In this document: piece by piece, positions 1-8,537 of the stretch | How positions within the stretch are numbered: the stretch's first letter is position 1 | How the letters are laid out: every line of letters starts with the position of its first letter | Origin: Microcystis elabens FACHB-917 | GTDB lineage: Bacteria > Cyanobacteriota > Cyanobacteriia > PCC-6307 > Cyanobiaceae | Length of the DNA stretch: 63,070 nucleotides | Reading direction: 5' to 3' | NCBI RefSeq assembly: GCF_014698445.1 | Contig: NZ_JACJSZ010000015.1 | Span: forward strand, 1-63,070 | Position numbers and translations under genes: made by a program | Notes under the pieces: generated by a model | What the model was told of the DNA's origin: nothing | The model's database searches: none | Seen by the model: only the letters and a program-made list of their open reading frames with translations

Positions 1-745
1 TGGCAGTGGAAGCTGCTGCAACCACCACTTCGGTGGCATCGGTCACCAAGGCAGCCGTTACTTCAGCTGTCGTACCGCTCACCGTTTGAGCGTTGCTCAC
101 CGTCACCGTGCCGGTGGTGCCAGAGCCAACTGCACTCAGATCAGCGGCCTGCTGCGTTCCGCTCGCATCGCTGATCGTGATGACGACATCGGAATCATCT
201 GCCAACACAGCATCCAATGCCGCTGTTCGTATTCCACCGCTGGCCAGATTGGCAAGCGTATCGGTGATACCCGCCGAAAACGCCAATGAGGTTGATATCG
301 AGGCACCAAGATTACTTCCCTGAGCAACAGAAACAGTATCGCTTACAGCGACACTGCCAGCACCATTAATTGAAACACCCGTCAGGATACTGCTGTTGCT
401 GGTTAGAAGCGCTCCACCACCCACGGCAATGGTAAGCGTTCCAAAGTTGCCAGTAAAAACCGTATTGGCGGCAACATCACCAATCCGAGTACCGGCGACT
501 GTGATGAGACTCAGGTCTGCTGCTGGCGTTTGATCAATCGCTGTGACGACTAAATTGCCGTCGCCAGTGATCGATGTCCCGTTGGCCCGGGCAGCAGTGA
601 TTGAGACCGTAAAGCCTGAAGCAACATTCAGCGAATCAGTGCTAGCTGTGAACGATGCAGCATTAAACCCAGCCTGACTCCAGGGGTTACCAGAAGAACC
701 ATCGCCATTCCCGGACGTTGGTGCCCCAAAATAGTAATTTGCCAT
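1..745 (-). CDS. Large repetitive extracellular protein, N-terminal part (runs off the window)
   Basis: An open frame of 248 codons without a stop starts at the ATG at 745 and continues past the window edge, so only the N-terminus is seen. The protein is rich in Ala, Thr, Ser, Val and Gly with almost no charged patches. It opens with MANYYFGAPTSGNGDG and has no classical signal peptide. Its distal part (about residues 180-245) has alternating beta-type segments such as VVITISDASGT, then a DLSAVGSGTTGTVTVSNA stretch, resembling units I associate with giant cyanobacterial cell-surface proteins. The ATG shares its A with the TGA of the upstream gene, which indicates translational coupling. GC content is visibly lower than in the housekeeping genes. 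A surface or secreted role is inferred; the function is unknown. Confidence 0.75.
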   Translation of the reverse strand, partial: MANYYFGAPTSGNGDGSSGNPWSQAGFNAASFTASTDSLNVASGFTVSITAARANGTSITGDGNLVVTAIDQTPAADLSLITVAGTRIGDVAANTVFTGNFGTLTIAVGGGALLTSNSSILTGVSINGAGSVAVSDTVSVAQGSNLGASISTSLAFSAGITDTLANLASGGIRTAALDAVLADDSDVVITISDASGTQQAADLSAVGSGTTGTVTVSNAQTVSGTTAEVTAALVTDATEVVVAAASTA

Positions 746-3700
746 CAGCCAACCCCACCATGCGCCGTCGGCGCTTCACCTAACCCATTCCCGGTGGTGG
801 AGCCAAAGGCAAAGTTACTCTTATTGAACGTGCCGCCAGCAACATTCACCGTGCCCATGCTGATCGAGCCCTGGCTCCAGTTGCCATCTGCGTCGAACAT
901 CAGCTGGCGGGTGTCGGTGGCGTAGGCGATGGAGGGGGAGCCCATGCCGAGGCGTTGGATGTCGGCGAGGGTGCCGACGACGATGCCAACGCGGTTGCTG
1001 CCATCGGCGCTGGCCTCCTGCACGCTGAGATCGCCGCTGGCGTTCACACCGAAGATGGCACCCTTCTGCTCCCAGAGCTCCTGGGTGACGCTGGCCAGGG
1101 AATTGCTGATTTCGAGCACATCACCGCCGTCGCCCGCCTGGAAATTACGGATCGTGTCGATGCTGCCGATCCGCTCGTTACCTGCGTTGCTGAGGAGCAC
1201 ACCGGTATCCCAGAGGGTTTCCTTCTGGGTTTGCGTGAGGGTGGCCCAGAGCGGTTGATCGGCAAGATCGTTGCCGAGGAAGGAGTTGTTGGACGCCCGC
1301 AGGGCAGCACCACCTTCCGAGAACAAAAAGCGATCCACGCCACTGCCGCCGGTCATGACGTCCTGCCCGTAACCTCCATCGAACACCGAGCCATCGCCGG
1401 AGCCCACCTGGAGGATGTCGTTGCCGATGCCACCCCAGAGCACGTTGTTCTGGGAGGGGCCGCCACTGCCATCGGCAGCACCGATGCGCAAGAGGTCATT
1501 GCCGATGCCGCCCCAGAGTGAACTGGCTTTGGCGCGATCGAGATCGATCGAATCGTTGCCGATGGAGGTGTAGAGATGGCTGCCATTGCTGGAGCCAGCG
1601 ATCAGATCATTGCCAATGCCGGTGTTAGCGGTGGAGTTGCGGATGCCATCAAAGCCGCCAATGCTGCCGTCTTTGGCGGAGCGGTCGAGGAATACCGAAT
1701 CGTTGAGGATGCCGTCGCCGTCGGCGTCGAATTCGGCCTCCACTTCATTGAGGATCTTGCCGAAGATGACGTCGTTGCCCAGGCCGGTATACATGCCAGT
1801 GGCATGGATGCCGGCAGTGTCGGCTTTACCGGCGGCAGCCAGGGATAGCTGCGGTGCGGCAATGCCGCCAAAGCCGCGGATAACGTCATTGCCCTGGTTT
1901 GTAAATAGCAAACTACTGCTAATACCAATGCCCTGCAGCTGCTGCAGATCTGTTTGGCCGGCCTGCAGATTGGAGCCAGTAGCTATATCGATTGTGGCGA
2001 GACCACGACCGGTGATAGTGGTAGCAAGGGTGGGGGCGCCAGAGATCAACGAGGAATCAATGCCAACGGCATTGCCATTGAGTGAAATGGGCTCATCACC
2101 GGCGCGAACGCTGCCATCCACCAGTAGGCTGGCGGCGGCAACACCATTGATCGAGGCCGTGCCATCGCCATTACCGAAGGGAACCGCCTTAATTTGATAA
2201 CGGTCGATAGCCTTGGCATCGGCGGTTGCAGAACCCTGCAGGCTGGTGCCATCGGTGGCTAGCAACTGAGCTTGCGCTGCCACAACAGCATTCGGCTGAC
2301 CGTAAAACATGTAAGCCGGCAGGATCACCGGCGTGGGCGTAGGTGTAAAGCTGCCAACGCGTACGCCGAGATCGTTGTTGTCTGGCTCTCGGGGTGACTG
2401 ACGTAACGGATCAGTGAGCAGCAGATCTTCAATACTGAAACCAGACCGACCGGTGCTGAGAAAATGCGCAATCGCATCTTGATTGGCAGCTGGATAAGCA
2501 AATAGTGTATATGGACTTCCGGAAGTTGGCACCACCTTGGCATAGGGAACAATCAGACTGGTTTCATTGACAGAAACCGTGAACTCGGCGGTCTGTTGAT
2601 CCGCCGGCACCTGAAAGTCCTGCAGCTCACTTACCAGATTGCCTGGCCGCAAGGCTTCACGTTCGTAATCAGTTGCGCCCGGTAGCAACACGCGACCATC
2701 AGCTGCTACTACAGCGCCATTGGCACCAAGAACACGGTAATAGCCTAGAACGGAGTCGTAATTAGCGTCCCGCTGCAGCGTAAAGGTTGTGGTGTAGGCC
2801 CCATCGGAGTTACGAAAATCAAGCAGCGGCAGCGGCTGCCGACTTGCCTGGCTGATACTTGCTGTGAGGTCGTTGTAATCGGGTTCTTGGCCAATAAAGG
2901 GCGGGCTCAGATCCTCAATGGCAAGAGTGTTGCCGCTGAGAGCCAGAAACTGATTAAAGGCAGCCGCTTCATTGAAGCCAAACACCTGCACCCCCTCGGG
3001 GCTGCCAGCTGTGCGCAAGGTGGCGAAAGGTGCCAGCAGGCCAGTCTCATCGACGTAGACAGCCCTGCTGTTGCTGCCGTCTTGCGGGAGGGAGAGATTC
3101 TGTAATTCCGTAACCAGATTGTCCGGGGCCAGGGCGGCAGCTGCATAGCCAGCCTCACCGGGCTTCAGGATCTGGCCAGTGGCCGTGCGGACGTTGCCTT
3201 CCTTATTGATGACGCGGTAAAAACCAAGCGTATTGGTTGCGCTGGCGCTTCGAAATAACTCCAGATTGGTAGTTGCCAGGCCACCACTATCGCTGAAGTC
3301 AAACAGTGGGGTGTTGCCACTGCCTGTAACCAGCAACGGTTGCTGCAGCAGACCAGGCGCCGCCTGAGCCGCCAGGATTGAATCGGTATCCAGCCGCTGG
3401 CCTTCAGGCCTTAATGGCTGGCGGTTAGAGAACTCGCCACTGCCTTCAAGGCCGCGCACCCGCGCGGTGGCTGTGAGCGTGCTGGTGGGCGAGCTGCCGG
3501 CAACGGGGCCGAGCACCGAGCCGGAGCCTGCGGTGGCTGAAGCGCTCAAGGGGTTGTCGGTGCTGCCGATCAGCAGGGAACCGCCGTAGCGATCGAGATA
3601 GCTGAGGTTGGCCAGACCGATGTTGGTGGCCAACGCCTCAGCGCTGGTGTCACCGCGGCCACTGGCAAAGGCACTAGCGACGGCATCGCCGTCGATCTGG

Positions 3701-3966
3701 CCACCACCAGAGGCAATCGAGAGATTGAGGCTGTTGAAGAAGGCCTCATCAACCAGGCCTTCGTAATACCGGGAATAGCCAGCGCCGATGCCGCGGGCGG
3801 TGGCGGTGGCGGCGGTGAGCTCGCTGCCCTCGATGGTTCGCGCGGTGGCGCTGGCCGAAGGGCTGGTGGTGAGACGCAGAAAACTGCCCGCCAACAGATC
3901 ACTGTCCGGCTCGAAGCGCAGGGCGACCGAGCGGGATGTGGCTGTGGTAGGCAGCAATGCAGCCAT
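745..3966 (-). CDS. RTX-type calcium-binding surface/secreted protein with two DUF4114-like domains
   Basis: 1073 residues. The N-terminal ~190 residues are Ala/Thr/Ser-rich, similar in style to the 1389-residue neighbour. Two related domains of about 165 residues follow (roughly 200-375 and 380-550). Each contains an LG(F/Y)YRV motif, a LxPG...Y turn and a terminal EDL...P-D-(Y/N)-ND motif, the pattern of DUF4114-like domains of extracellular cyanobacterial proteins. Residues about 690-900 carry several GNDxIxG-type nonapeptides (GNDVIRGFGG, GNDLIAGSS, GGIGNDLLRIG), the RTX calcium-binding signature normally linked to type I secretion without a cleaved signal. None is seen here. The gene lies 129 bp downstream of the 1389-residue gene and is coupled to the next gene through a shared TGATG. 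The middle portion is noticeably less GC-rich than the ends, suggesting mosaic origin. Confidence 0.8.
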   Translation of the reverse strand: MAALLPTTATSRSVALRFEPDSDLLAGSFLRLTTSPSASATARTIEGSELTAATATARGIGAGYSRYYEGLVDEAFFNSLNLSIASGGGQIDGDAVASAFASGRGDTSAEALATNIGLANLSYLDRYGGSLLIGSTDNPLSASATAGSGSVLGPVAGSSPTSTLTATARVRGLEGSGEFSNRQPLRPEGQRLDTDSILAAQAAPGLLQQPLLVTGSGNTPLFDFSDSGGLATTNLELFRSASATNTLGFYRVINKEGNVRTATGQILKPGEAGYAAAALAPDNLVTELQNLSLPQDGSNSRAVYVDETGLLAPFATLRTAGSPEGVQVFGFNEAAAFNQFLALSGNTLAIEDLSPPFIGQEPDYNDLTASISQASRQPLPLLDFRNSDGAYTTTFTLQRDANYDSVLGYYRVLGANGAVVAADGRVLLPGATDYEREALRPGNLVSELQDFQVPADQQTAEFTVSVNETSLIVPYAKVVPTSGSPYTLFAYPAANQDAIAHFLSTGRSGFSIEDLLLTDPLRQSPREPDNNDLGVRVGSFTPTPTPVILPAYMFYGQPNAVVAAQAQLLATDGTSLQGSATADAKAIDRYQIKAVPFGNGDGTASINGVAAASLLVDGSVRAGDEPISLNGNAVGIDSSLISGAPTLATTITGRGLATIDIATGSNLQAGQTDLQQLQGIGISSSLLFTNQGNDVIRGFGGIAAPQLSLAAAGKADTAGIHATGMYTGLGNDVIFGKILNEVEAEFDADGDGILNDSVFLDRSAKDGSIGGFDGIRNSTANTGIGNDLIAGSSNGSHLYTSIGNDSIDLDRAKASSLWGGIGNDLLRIGAADGSGGPSQNNVLWGGIGNDILQVGSGDGSVFDGGYGQDVMTGGSGVDRFLFSEGGAALRASNNSFLGNDLADQPLWATLTQTQKETLWDTGVLLSNAGNERIGSIDTIRNFQAGDGGDVLEISNSLASVTQELWEQKGAIFGVNASGDLSVQEASADGSNRVGIVVGTLADIQRLGMGSPSIAYATDTRQLMFDADGNWSQGSISMGTVNVAGGTFNKSNFAFGSTTGNGLGEAPTAHGGVG

Positions 3967-4032
3967 GAACAGTTAGTGATGTCCGGGAGACCGGAAGCTG
4001 TAGGTAGAAAAAGGACGCACCCAAGCAGCCAA

Positions 4033-4086
4033 GGAGACCAGGCCAGTGGTGACTTGGTCTCCCGAGAAGGGCGCCAGATGGCGCCC
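4033..4086 (-). terminator. Two adjacent hairpins after the 1389-residue repeat gene
   Basis: Just downstream of the stop at 4096 (minus strand) lies GGGCGCC-4 nt-GGCGCCC at 4069-4086. A second inverted repeat follows, GGAGACCA/TGGTCTCC at 4033-4062. Neither has a good T-run, so this may be a weak or processing-type terminator that reduces readthrough into the RTX gene rather than stopping it. Confidence 0.45.
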
Positions 4087-4095
4087 CGAACCTGA

Positions 4096-7000
4096 TCAGG
4101 CGCCTGCGCTGCCCGCCACGGAGCTGGCGAAGGAACGGGAATCGGAGTTGGCCGAAGCGTTCAGCGAACCACTGCCAATGATCGAGATGTTGTAACCGGA
4201 GAGGCCAACGGCGTCACTGCTGGCGGTGGCGATGGCATTGCCGGCAACCGAGGTGGCGGTGACGGTGTTGCTCAGCTGTGCGATAGCGGAGATGCCACCG
4301 TTGACACTGATGGTGCCGCCGCCACCGGTATTGAAGATGCCGTAGGCATCGGCATTGCTGGTGCCTGTCGCATTCCCGCCAACAGAGGTGGCGGTGACAT
4401 CAAAGTCACCCAGTGACGTACCCCTCACCAGATTGGTGCCGGACTGACCCGCAATGATGTCCGCATCCTTGATACCGAAGATCTCAGAAAGCGTGTTGGT
4501 CGCGATGGCCGTATCGGTGGTGGCATTACCGGTGTTGGAAGCCACCACACTGCCGCCGGCGATCACCTGGCCGGAGATGTCACCATCCCTGGGGCCAGCG
4601 GTGAGCACGGTGCCACCATCGAAGCCGACGATACCGGCGCCGTCGAAGTTGCCGTTGGCCAGAGCTGTGCCATCGGTGGTGGCGGCGGTCACGGTCACCT
4701 GGTTGGCGAGGGTGCCGCCAGCGGTGAGGGTGCCGATCACCGCCAGGCCGGAAATGTTGCCGGCGCCGTTGATGGTGATGTCCGTCGCTGCATCGCCGGT
4801 GAGGTCGATACCTTGCACCTGCACATCTCCATCGGCGGCGGCATTGCCGACGGTGGTCTGGGCCATGGCGGAGCCGGAGGCAAAGCCGTTACCGGTCACA
4901 TTGCCCGTGTCGCTGATCACGATCGAGTCGTCAGCGCCCTGATCGATACCGCTGGAGAGCAGATCAAGGTTGGCGGTGGCGTCATCGGCGAAACCGGTTG
5001 CTCCAACCGTGGTGGCGGCGGCGGTGCCCACCAGGGTGGTCTGGCCGGTGATGTTGCCGTCGTTGCCGATGCTGATCTTGCTGTTCAAGATGCCGTCGCC
5101 GGTCTGGAAGGCATCAGCAGTGGCTGCACCGATGGTGGAGCTGGCGGTGGCATTCAGCGTGGAAGCCGCCACGGCGGTGGTGTTGGCACTGCCGCCGACG
5201 GTGAGATCGGAAGCATTGATCGCAATCACCGAAGCATCAGTGTCGCCGGCGTCGGCATCCGCATCACCAGCCACGCCGGTGGCGGTGGCGGTGAGGTTGC
5301 TGATCGCATCGGAGCGGATGCCGGCGGTGGCACTGCCGCCGAGAAGAAGCGGGCTGCTGTCAATACCGATCACATCAGCATCGAGGCCACTGGCTGCAGT
5401 GGTGATACCAGTGTCGTTGACGTTGCTGGCGGTTGCGGTACCCGTCAACTGGGCACCAACGCTCAGCTTGGTCAGGTCTGCGCCGACATTGACATTCGTG
5501 GATGCGATACCGGTAATGTCGTCTGCATTGGCAACCGATGCTGTTACTTCTGTAGTGGCGCCTGCGATATCGCCAACATTGCTGGCCGTGGCCGTCTGGC
5601 TGCTGACGGCAGTGGCGGTCACCGCAGCATTGCCGCCGGTGACAATGCCGACAGCCGTTGAAGCGCTATCAAGGTTGATGCCGGAAACGGCATCATTGTT
5701 GACCGTTGCGCTTACACCAACAGCGCCAGTTGTGTCCGCATCCGTTGCAGCCGCTGTGGCACTGCTGGTGCTGGTGGCCGTACCGGTGATCGTGCCGTTG
5801 GCGCCGGTGGTCACCGTGCCGGTGCCATCACCCAGACCAGCCGTGAGGTTGACGTCGGTGTTGGCCTTGGCATCGCCGTCGGTGGTGAGTGCCGACGACG
5901 TGGTGGTGCCTGTGGCGGTACCGGAGACGGTGCCGGCGGCGCCGACGCTCAGAACTTGGCCAGTGAGATCGATACCGAGGTTGTTATCGATCAGGGTGTC
6001 GGCGGTGGCATCAGCCTTGGTGCCGCTGGCGGCAGCGCTGGCCGACAGGGTGGCCGCACCGGTGACCGTGCCGCCGGCACCGATGGTGGTGTTCAGCGCA
6101 TCAGCCAGGAAGGCGATGTTGTCGCTGGTGCTTCCTGTTTCGCCAGCCCGCGCGATCGCTTCATCCGCAGTGCTGTCATCACCTGTGGTGGCGGCCGTGG
6201 CCTGCAGGGTGAGGCCGGCCGTGGTGGCGATCGTGCCACCGGCGCCGATGTTCACCGCAGCATCGGCCTCAAAGCCGATGTTCTGAGCCACTTCGGAGGT
6301 GGCGGTGGCGTCATCGTCGACGCTGGTGGCGGCGGCCTTACCGGTGAGCGTGGCGCCAGCGTTGATCGTGCCTGTAGCACCGATGGTGACGGCTTCGCTC
6401 AGCAAACCTTGCGATTGGCCCGCATCCACCGTGGCCACAGCCGCGTTGGTGACGGTGCCAGCGGTGGCGTTGAGGGTGCTGTTGGCGGTGGCATTCAAGG
6501 TGCCGCCGGCACCGATCGAGAGCAGACCAGCGCCGTCTGTGGTGATGCCGAAGACGTCCAGAGCGTCTGTGCCGTCGCCACCGGCGATGGCGGTGGCATC
6601 GGCTTCAACGGAGGTGGCAGTGGCATCAGCTGCGACGGTGGCACCACCGGTGATCGTGCCGGCATCGCCGATGGTGAGGGTGCTGGCAGCGCCGACCATC
6701 TCAAGGCCGACGACCTTGTCGGCACCGGCGAGGGCTCTGGCATCGTCGGTGCCCCCTGTTCCAGCAGTGGTGCCAACGTTGGAAGCAGTGGCGTCGAGGT
6801 TGACGTTGCCGGTGGCCAGGATCGTGCCGCCGGCACCGATCGTGCTGGCACCCGATGCGTTCAGGCTGACGCCGGTCGCGGCAACTGTTGAGGTGCTGAT
6901 GGCCTCAGCGCCGCCATCCACGGCCGTGGCGGTGGCGGCCGAGGTGAGCGCCGAAGTACCGGCCAGGCTCAGGTTGGCACCAGCCGTGAGGCCGGTGGCA

Positions 7001-8265
7001 CCAGCGCCTGCGTCGGTGCCATCACCGAGCTGCACACCAATCAAGGTGCCGCTGGTGCCGGTTGCTTTGGATTCCTCGGTGGTGGCATCGCCGGAGGTGG
7101 CGGCCGTGGTGGTGAGGTTGGCGCTGGCGTTACCGATGACGCCGAAGCTGCCGGCGGCCGTGGCTGAATCGCCGATCGTCAGGGCATCGAGCTGGATCGC
7201 CCGGCTGTCGGTGAGCGTGTTGCTGGCGGTGGCGTCCACATCCGTGGAGGTGGCCGATGTGGTCGACAGGGTGTCGGCGAAGGCCCGGATCGAGGCGTCA
7301 TCACCCACCAGGAACGTGTCGGCCTGGATGCCGTCAACGGCACCGAGGGTGGTGGTGGCGCTGGCATCGCCATCAACACTCACCGCAGTGGCGGTGGAGC
7401 CCACATAGGCGCGGGCCGTGATCGTGGCGTCGCCGCCGGCACTCAGTACGTTGCTGACTGCGGTGTTAGTTCCGGTGGCAGCCGTGATGCCGGAGATGGC
7501 CGCGCTGTCGACGGTGGCGGTGGCATCACCTGTGTCATCACCGCCCACTGTGGTGGCGCTGGCGCTGAGGGTGATGCGATCCGCCAGGGTGCCGGCGTTG
7601 GCGGTGATGGTGGCGCTGTCGCCGAAGGCAAAGTCGGACGTGGCCGCTGTGGTGCCATCACCCAGGCCACTGATGGCCGCGATAGTGGTGGCATCGGTGT
7701 CAGCCGTGGCAGCCGCTGGGCTGGCGGCAGAGCCCGTGGTGGTGGCAGTGCTGGCCACATCGGCGTCCACATTGGCCGTCAGCGTGCCGCCGCCGCCGAC
7801 GCTGACGCCGATGTCCTGCAGGCCGAAGGTTTCGGTGATCAGGCCGGTCGCCGTCGCGTCCTTGTCGGTGCTGGTGGCCGTGGCGGTGGCGGTGTTGCCA
7901 ACCTGCACGTCGAGCGTGGAGCCGGCGCCGGCGGTGAAGTCAACGTCGTCGGCCTTGCCGGCATCGATGAAGCCACCGGCTTCCCCGGTGAACTTGGCCT
8001 CTGCGAGGGCGGTGTCGTCCACCGAGGTGGCAGCCGCCGTGGCGGTGCCGGTTTCCGAAATCGCGTAGGTGGCGCTGCCACCGACCGTCACGGAGGAATC
8101 GAGAACGCCGACGGCTTCGGTGACGGTGGCTTTGGCCTCGGAAGTACCAACCACCGTGGTGGCGGTGGATTCAGCGTTGGCCAGGGCTACCGCGGATCCG
8201 CTCAGATCATCACCAAGGAGGATCGTGCTGGTATCAACGGCGACTGATTGGGCGGTGTTGGCCAT
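4096..8265 (-). CDS. 1389-residue Ala/Thr/Gly-rich beta-strand repeat protein
   Basis: An extremely biased protein built mainly from Ala, Thr, Gly, Asp, Ser, Val and Ile. I see no Trp, Cys or His and only a handful of Lys, Arg and aromatic residues. It consists of roughly two dozen imperfect units averaging about 58 residues. Each carries an (I/V)G-x-x-GT(I/V)TGxA core (examples: TIGDAGTITGGA, TIGATGTINAGA, SVGAAGTVSGTA) followed by a TATAxSVDxDATA segment and a short GI/GL link. Such a regular Gly/Thr/Val pattern fits a beta-solenoid or stacked beta-strand repeat protein at the cell surface. There is no N-terminal signal peptide (MANTAQSVAVDTS) and no RTX motif in the protein itself. It is transcribed toward the RTX gene and divergently from the methyltransferase gene. 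The function is unknown; adhesin, S-layer-like or motility-surface roles are possible. Confidence 0.85.
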   Translation of the reverse strand: MANTAQSVAVDTSTILLGDDLSGSAVALANAESTATTVVGTSEAKATVTEAVGVLDSSVTVGGSATYAISETGTATAAATSVDDTALAEAKFTGEAGGFIDAGKADDVDFTAGAGSTLDVQVGNTATATATSTDKDATATGLITETFGLQDIGVSVGGGGTLTANVDADVASTATTTGSAASPAAATADTDATTIAAISGLGDGTTAATSDFAFGDSATITANAGTLADRITLSASATTVGGDDTGDATATVDSAAISGITAATGTNTAVSNVLSAGGDATITARAYVGSTATAVSVDGDASATTTLGAVDGIQADTFLVGDDASIRAFADTLSTTSATSTDVDATASNTLTDSRAIQLDALTIGDSATAAGSFGVIGNASANLTTTAATSGDATTEESKATGTSGTLIGVQLGDGTDAGAGATGLTAGANLSLAGTSALTSAATATAVDGGAEAISTSTVAATGVSLNASGASTIGAGGTILATGNVNLDATASNVGTTAGTGGTDDARALAGADKVVGLEMVGAASTLTIGDAGTITGGATVAADATATSVEADATAIAGGDGTDALDVFGITTDGAGLLSIGAGGTLNATANSTLNATAGTVTNAAVATVDAGQSQGLLSEAVTIGATGTINAGATLTGKAAATSVDDDATATSEVAQNIGFEADAAVNIGAGGTIATTAGLTLQATAATTGDDSTADEAIARAGETGSTSDNIAFLADALNTTIGAGGTVTGAATLSASAAASGTKADATADTLIDNNLGIDLTGQVLSVGAAGTVSGTATGTTTSSALTTDGDAKANTDVNLTAGLGDGTGTVTTGANGTITGTATSTSSATAAATDADTTGAVGVSATVNNDAVSGINLDSASTAVGIVTGGNAAVTATAVSSQTATASNVGDIAGATTEVTASVANADDITGIASTNVNVGADLTKLSVGAQLTGTATASNVNDTGITTAASGLDADVIGIDSSPLLLGGSATAGIRSDAISNLTATATGVAGDADADAGDTDASVIAINASDLTVGGSANTTAVAASTLNATASSTIGAATADAFQTGDGILNSKISIGNDGNITGQTTLVGTAAATTVGATGFADDATANLDLLSSGIDQGADDSIVISDTGNVTGNGFASGSAMAQTTVGNAAADGDVQVQGIDLTGDAATDITINGAGNISGLAVIGTLTAGGTLANQVTVTAATTDGTALANGNFDGAGIVGFDGGTVLTAGPRDGDISGQVIAGGSVVASNTGNATTDTAIATNTLSEIFGIKDADIIAGQSGTNLVRGTSLGDFDVTATSVGGNATGTSNADAYGIFNTGGGGTISVNGGISAIAQLSNTVTATSVAGNAIATASSDAVGLSGYNISIIGSGSLNASANSDSRSFASSVAGSAGA

Positions 8266-8413
8266 GAAGGGGAAAGGAGTGAAAAGGGGGAAGTTGAACT
8301 TCTGAACAAACGACCCCCAAGGGGACGTCCATCTACATTCCCCCCTCAGCCCTCCTTAAGCACGCGAATTACGCCAACTCGCAGGCGAGACTCTGCGTAA
8401 ACCTGCGGATCAT

Positions 8414-8470
8414 CATTGTAAACAATGCGCTTTGTCGCTGAAGCGCAAGCGCGCTGATGCGCATCAGCGC
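8414..8470. promoter_or_regulatory. Palindrome-rich divergent control region
   Basis: The 272-bp gap between the divergent repeat-protein and methyltransferase genes contains a perfect 22-bp palindrome at 8449-8470 (CGCGCTGATGC and its complement). It is preceded by ATTGT-AA-ACAAT at 8414-8425 and an inverted pair GCGCTT/AAGCGC at about 8427-8445. The symmetry and position suggest operator sites for a dimeric regulator, though a hairpin in a leader RNA is also possible. The rest of the gap holds no convincing ORF. Confidence 0.4.
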
Positions 8471-8537
8471 GTGAGCTGGTGCACTCATTGCCCTCCCAGC
8501 TTCGATCCAGCAGCCTGGTCTGCTACGCCAACGCCGC

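Noticed and set aside
4096-8265. Repeat region considered as a CRISPR array or DNA satellite
   Set aside because: The repeats are imperfect at DNA level, lie in one continuous frame and show protein-level conservation instead.
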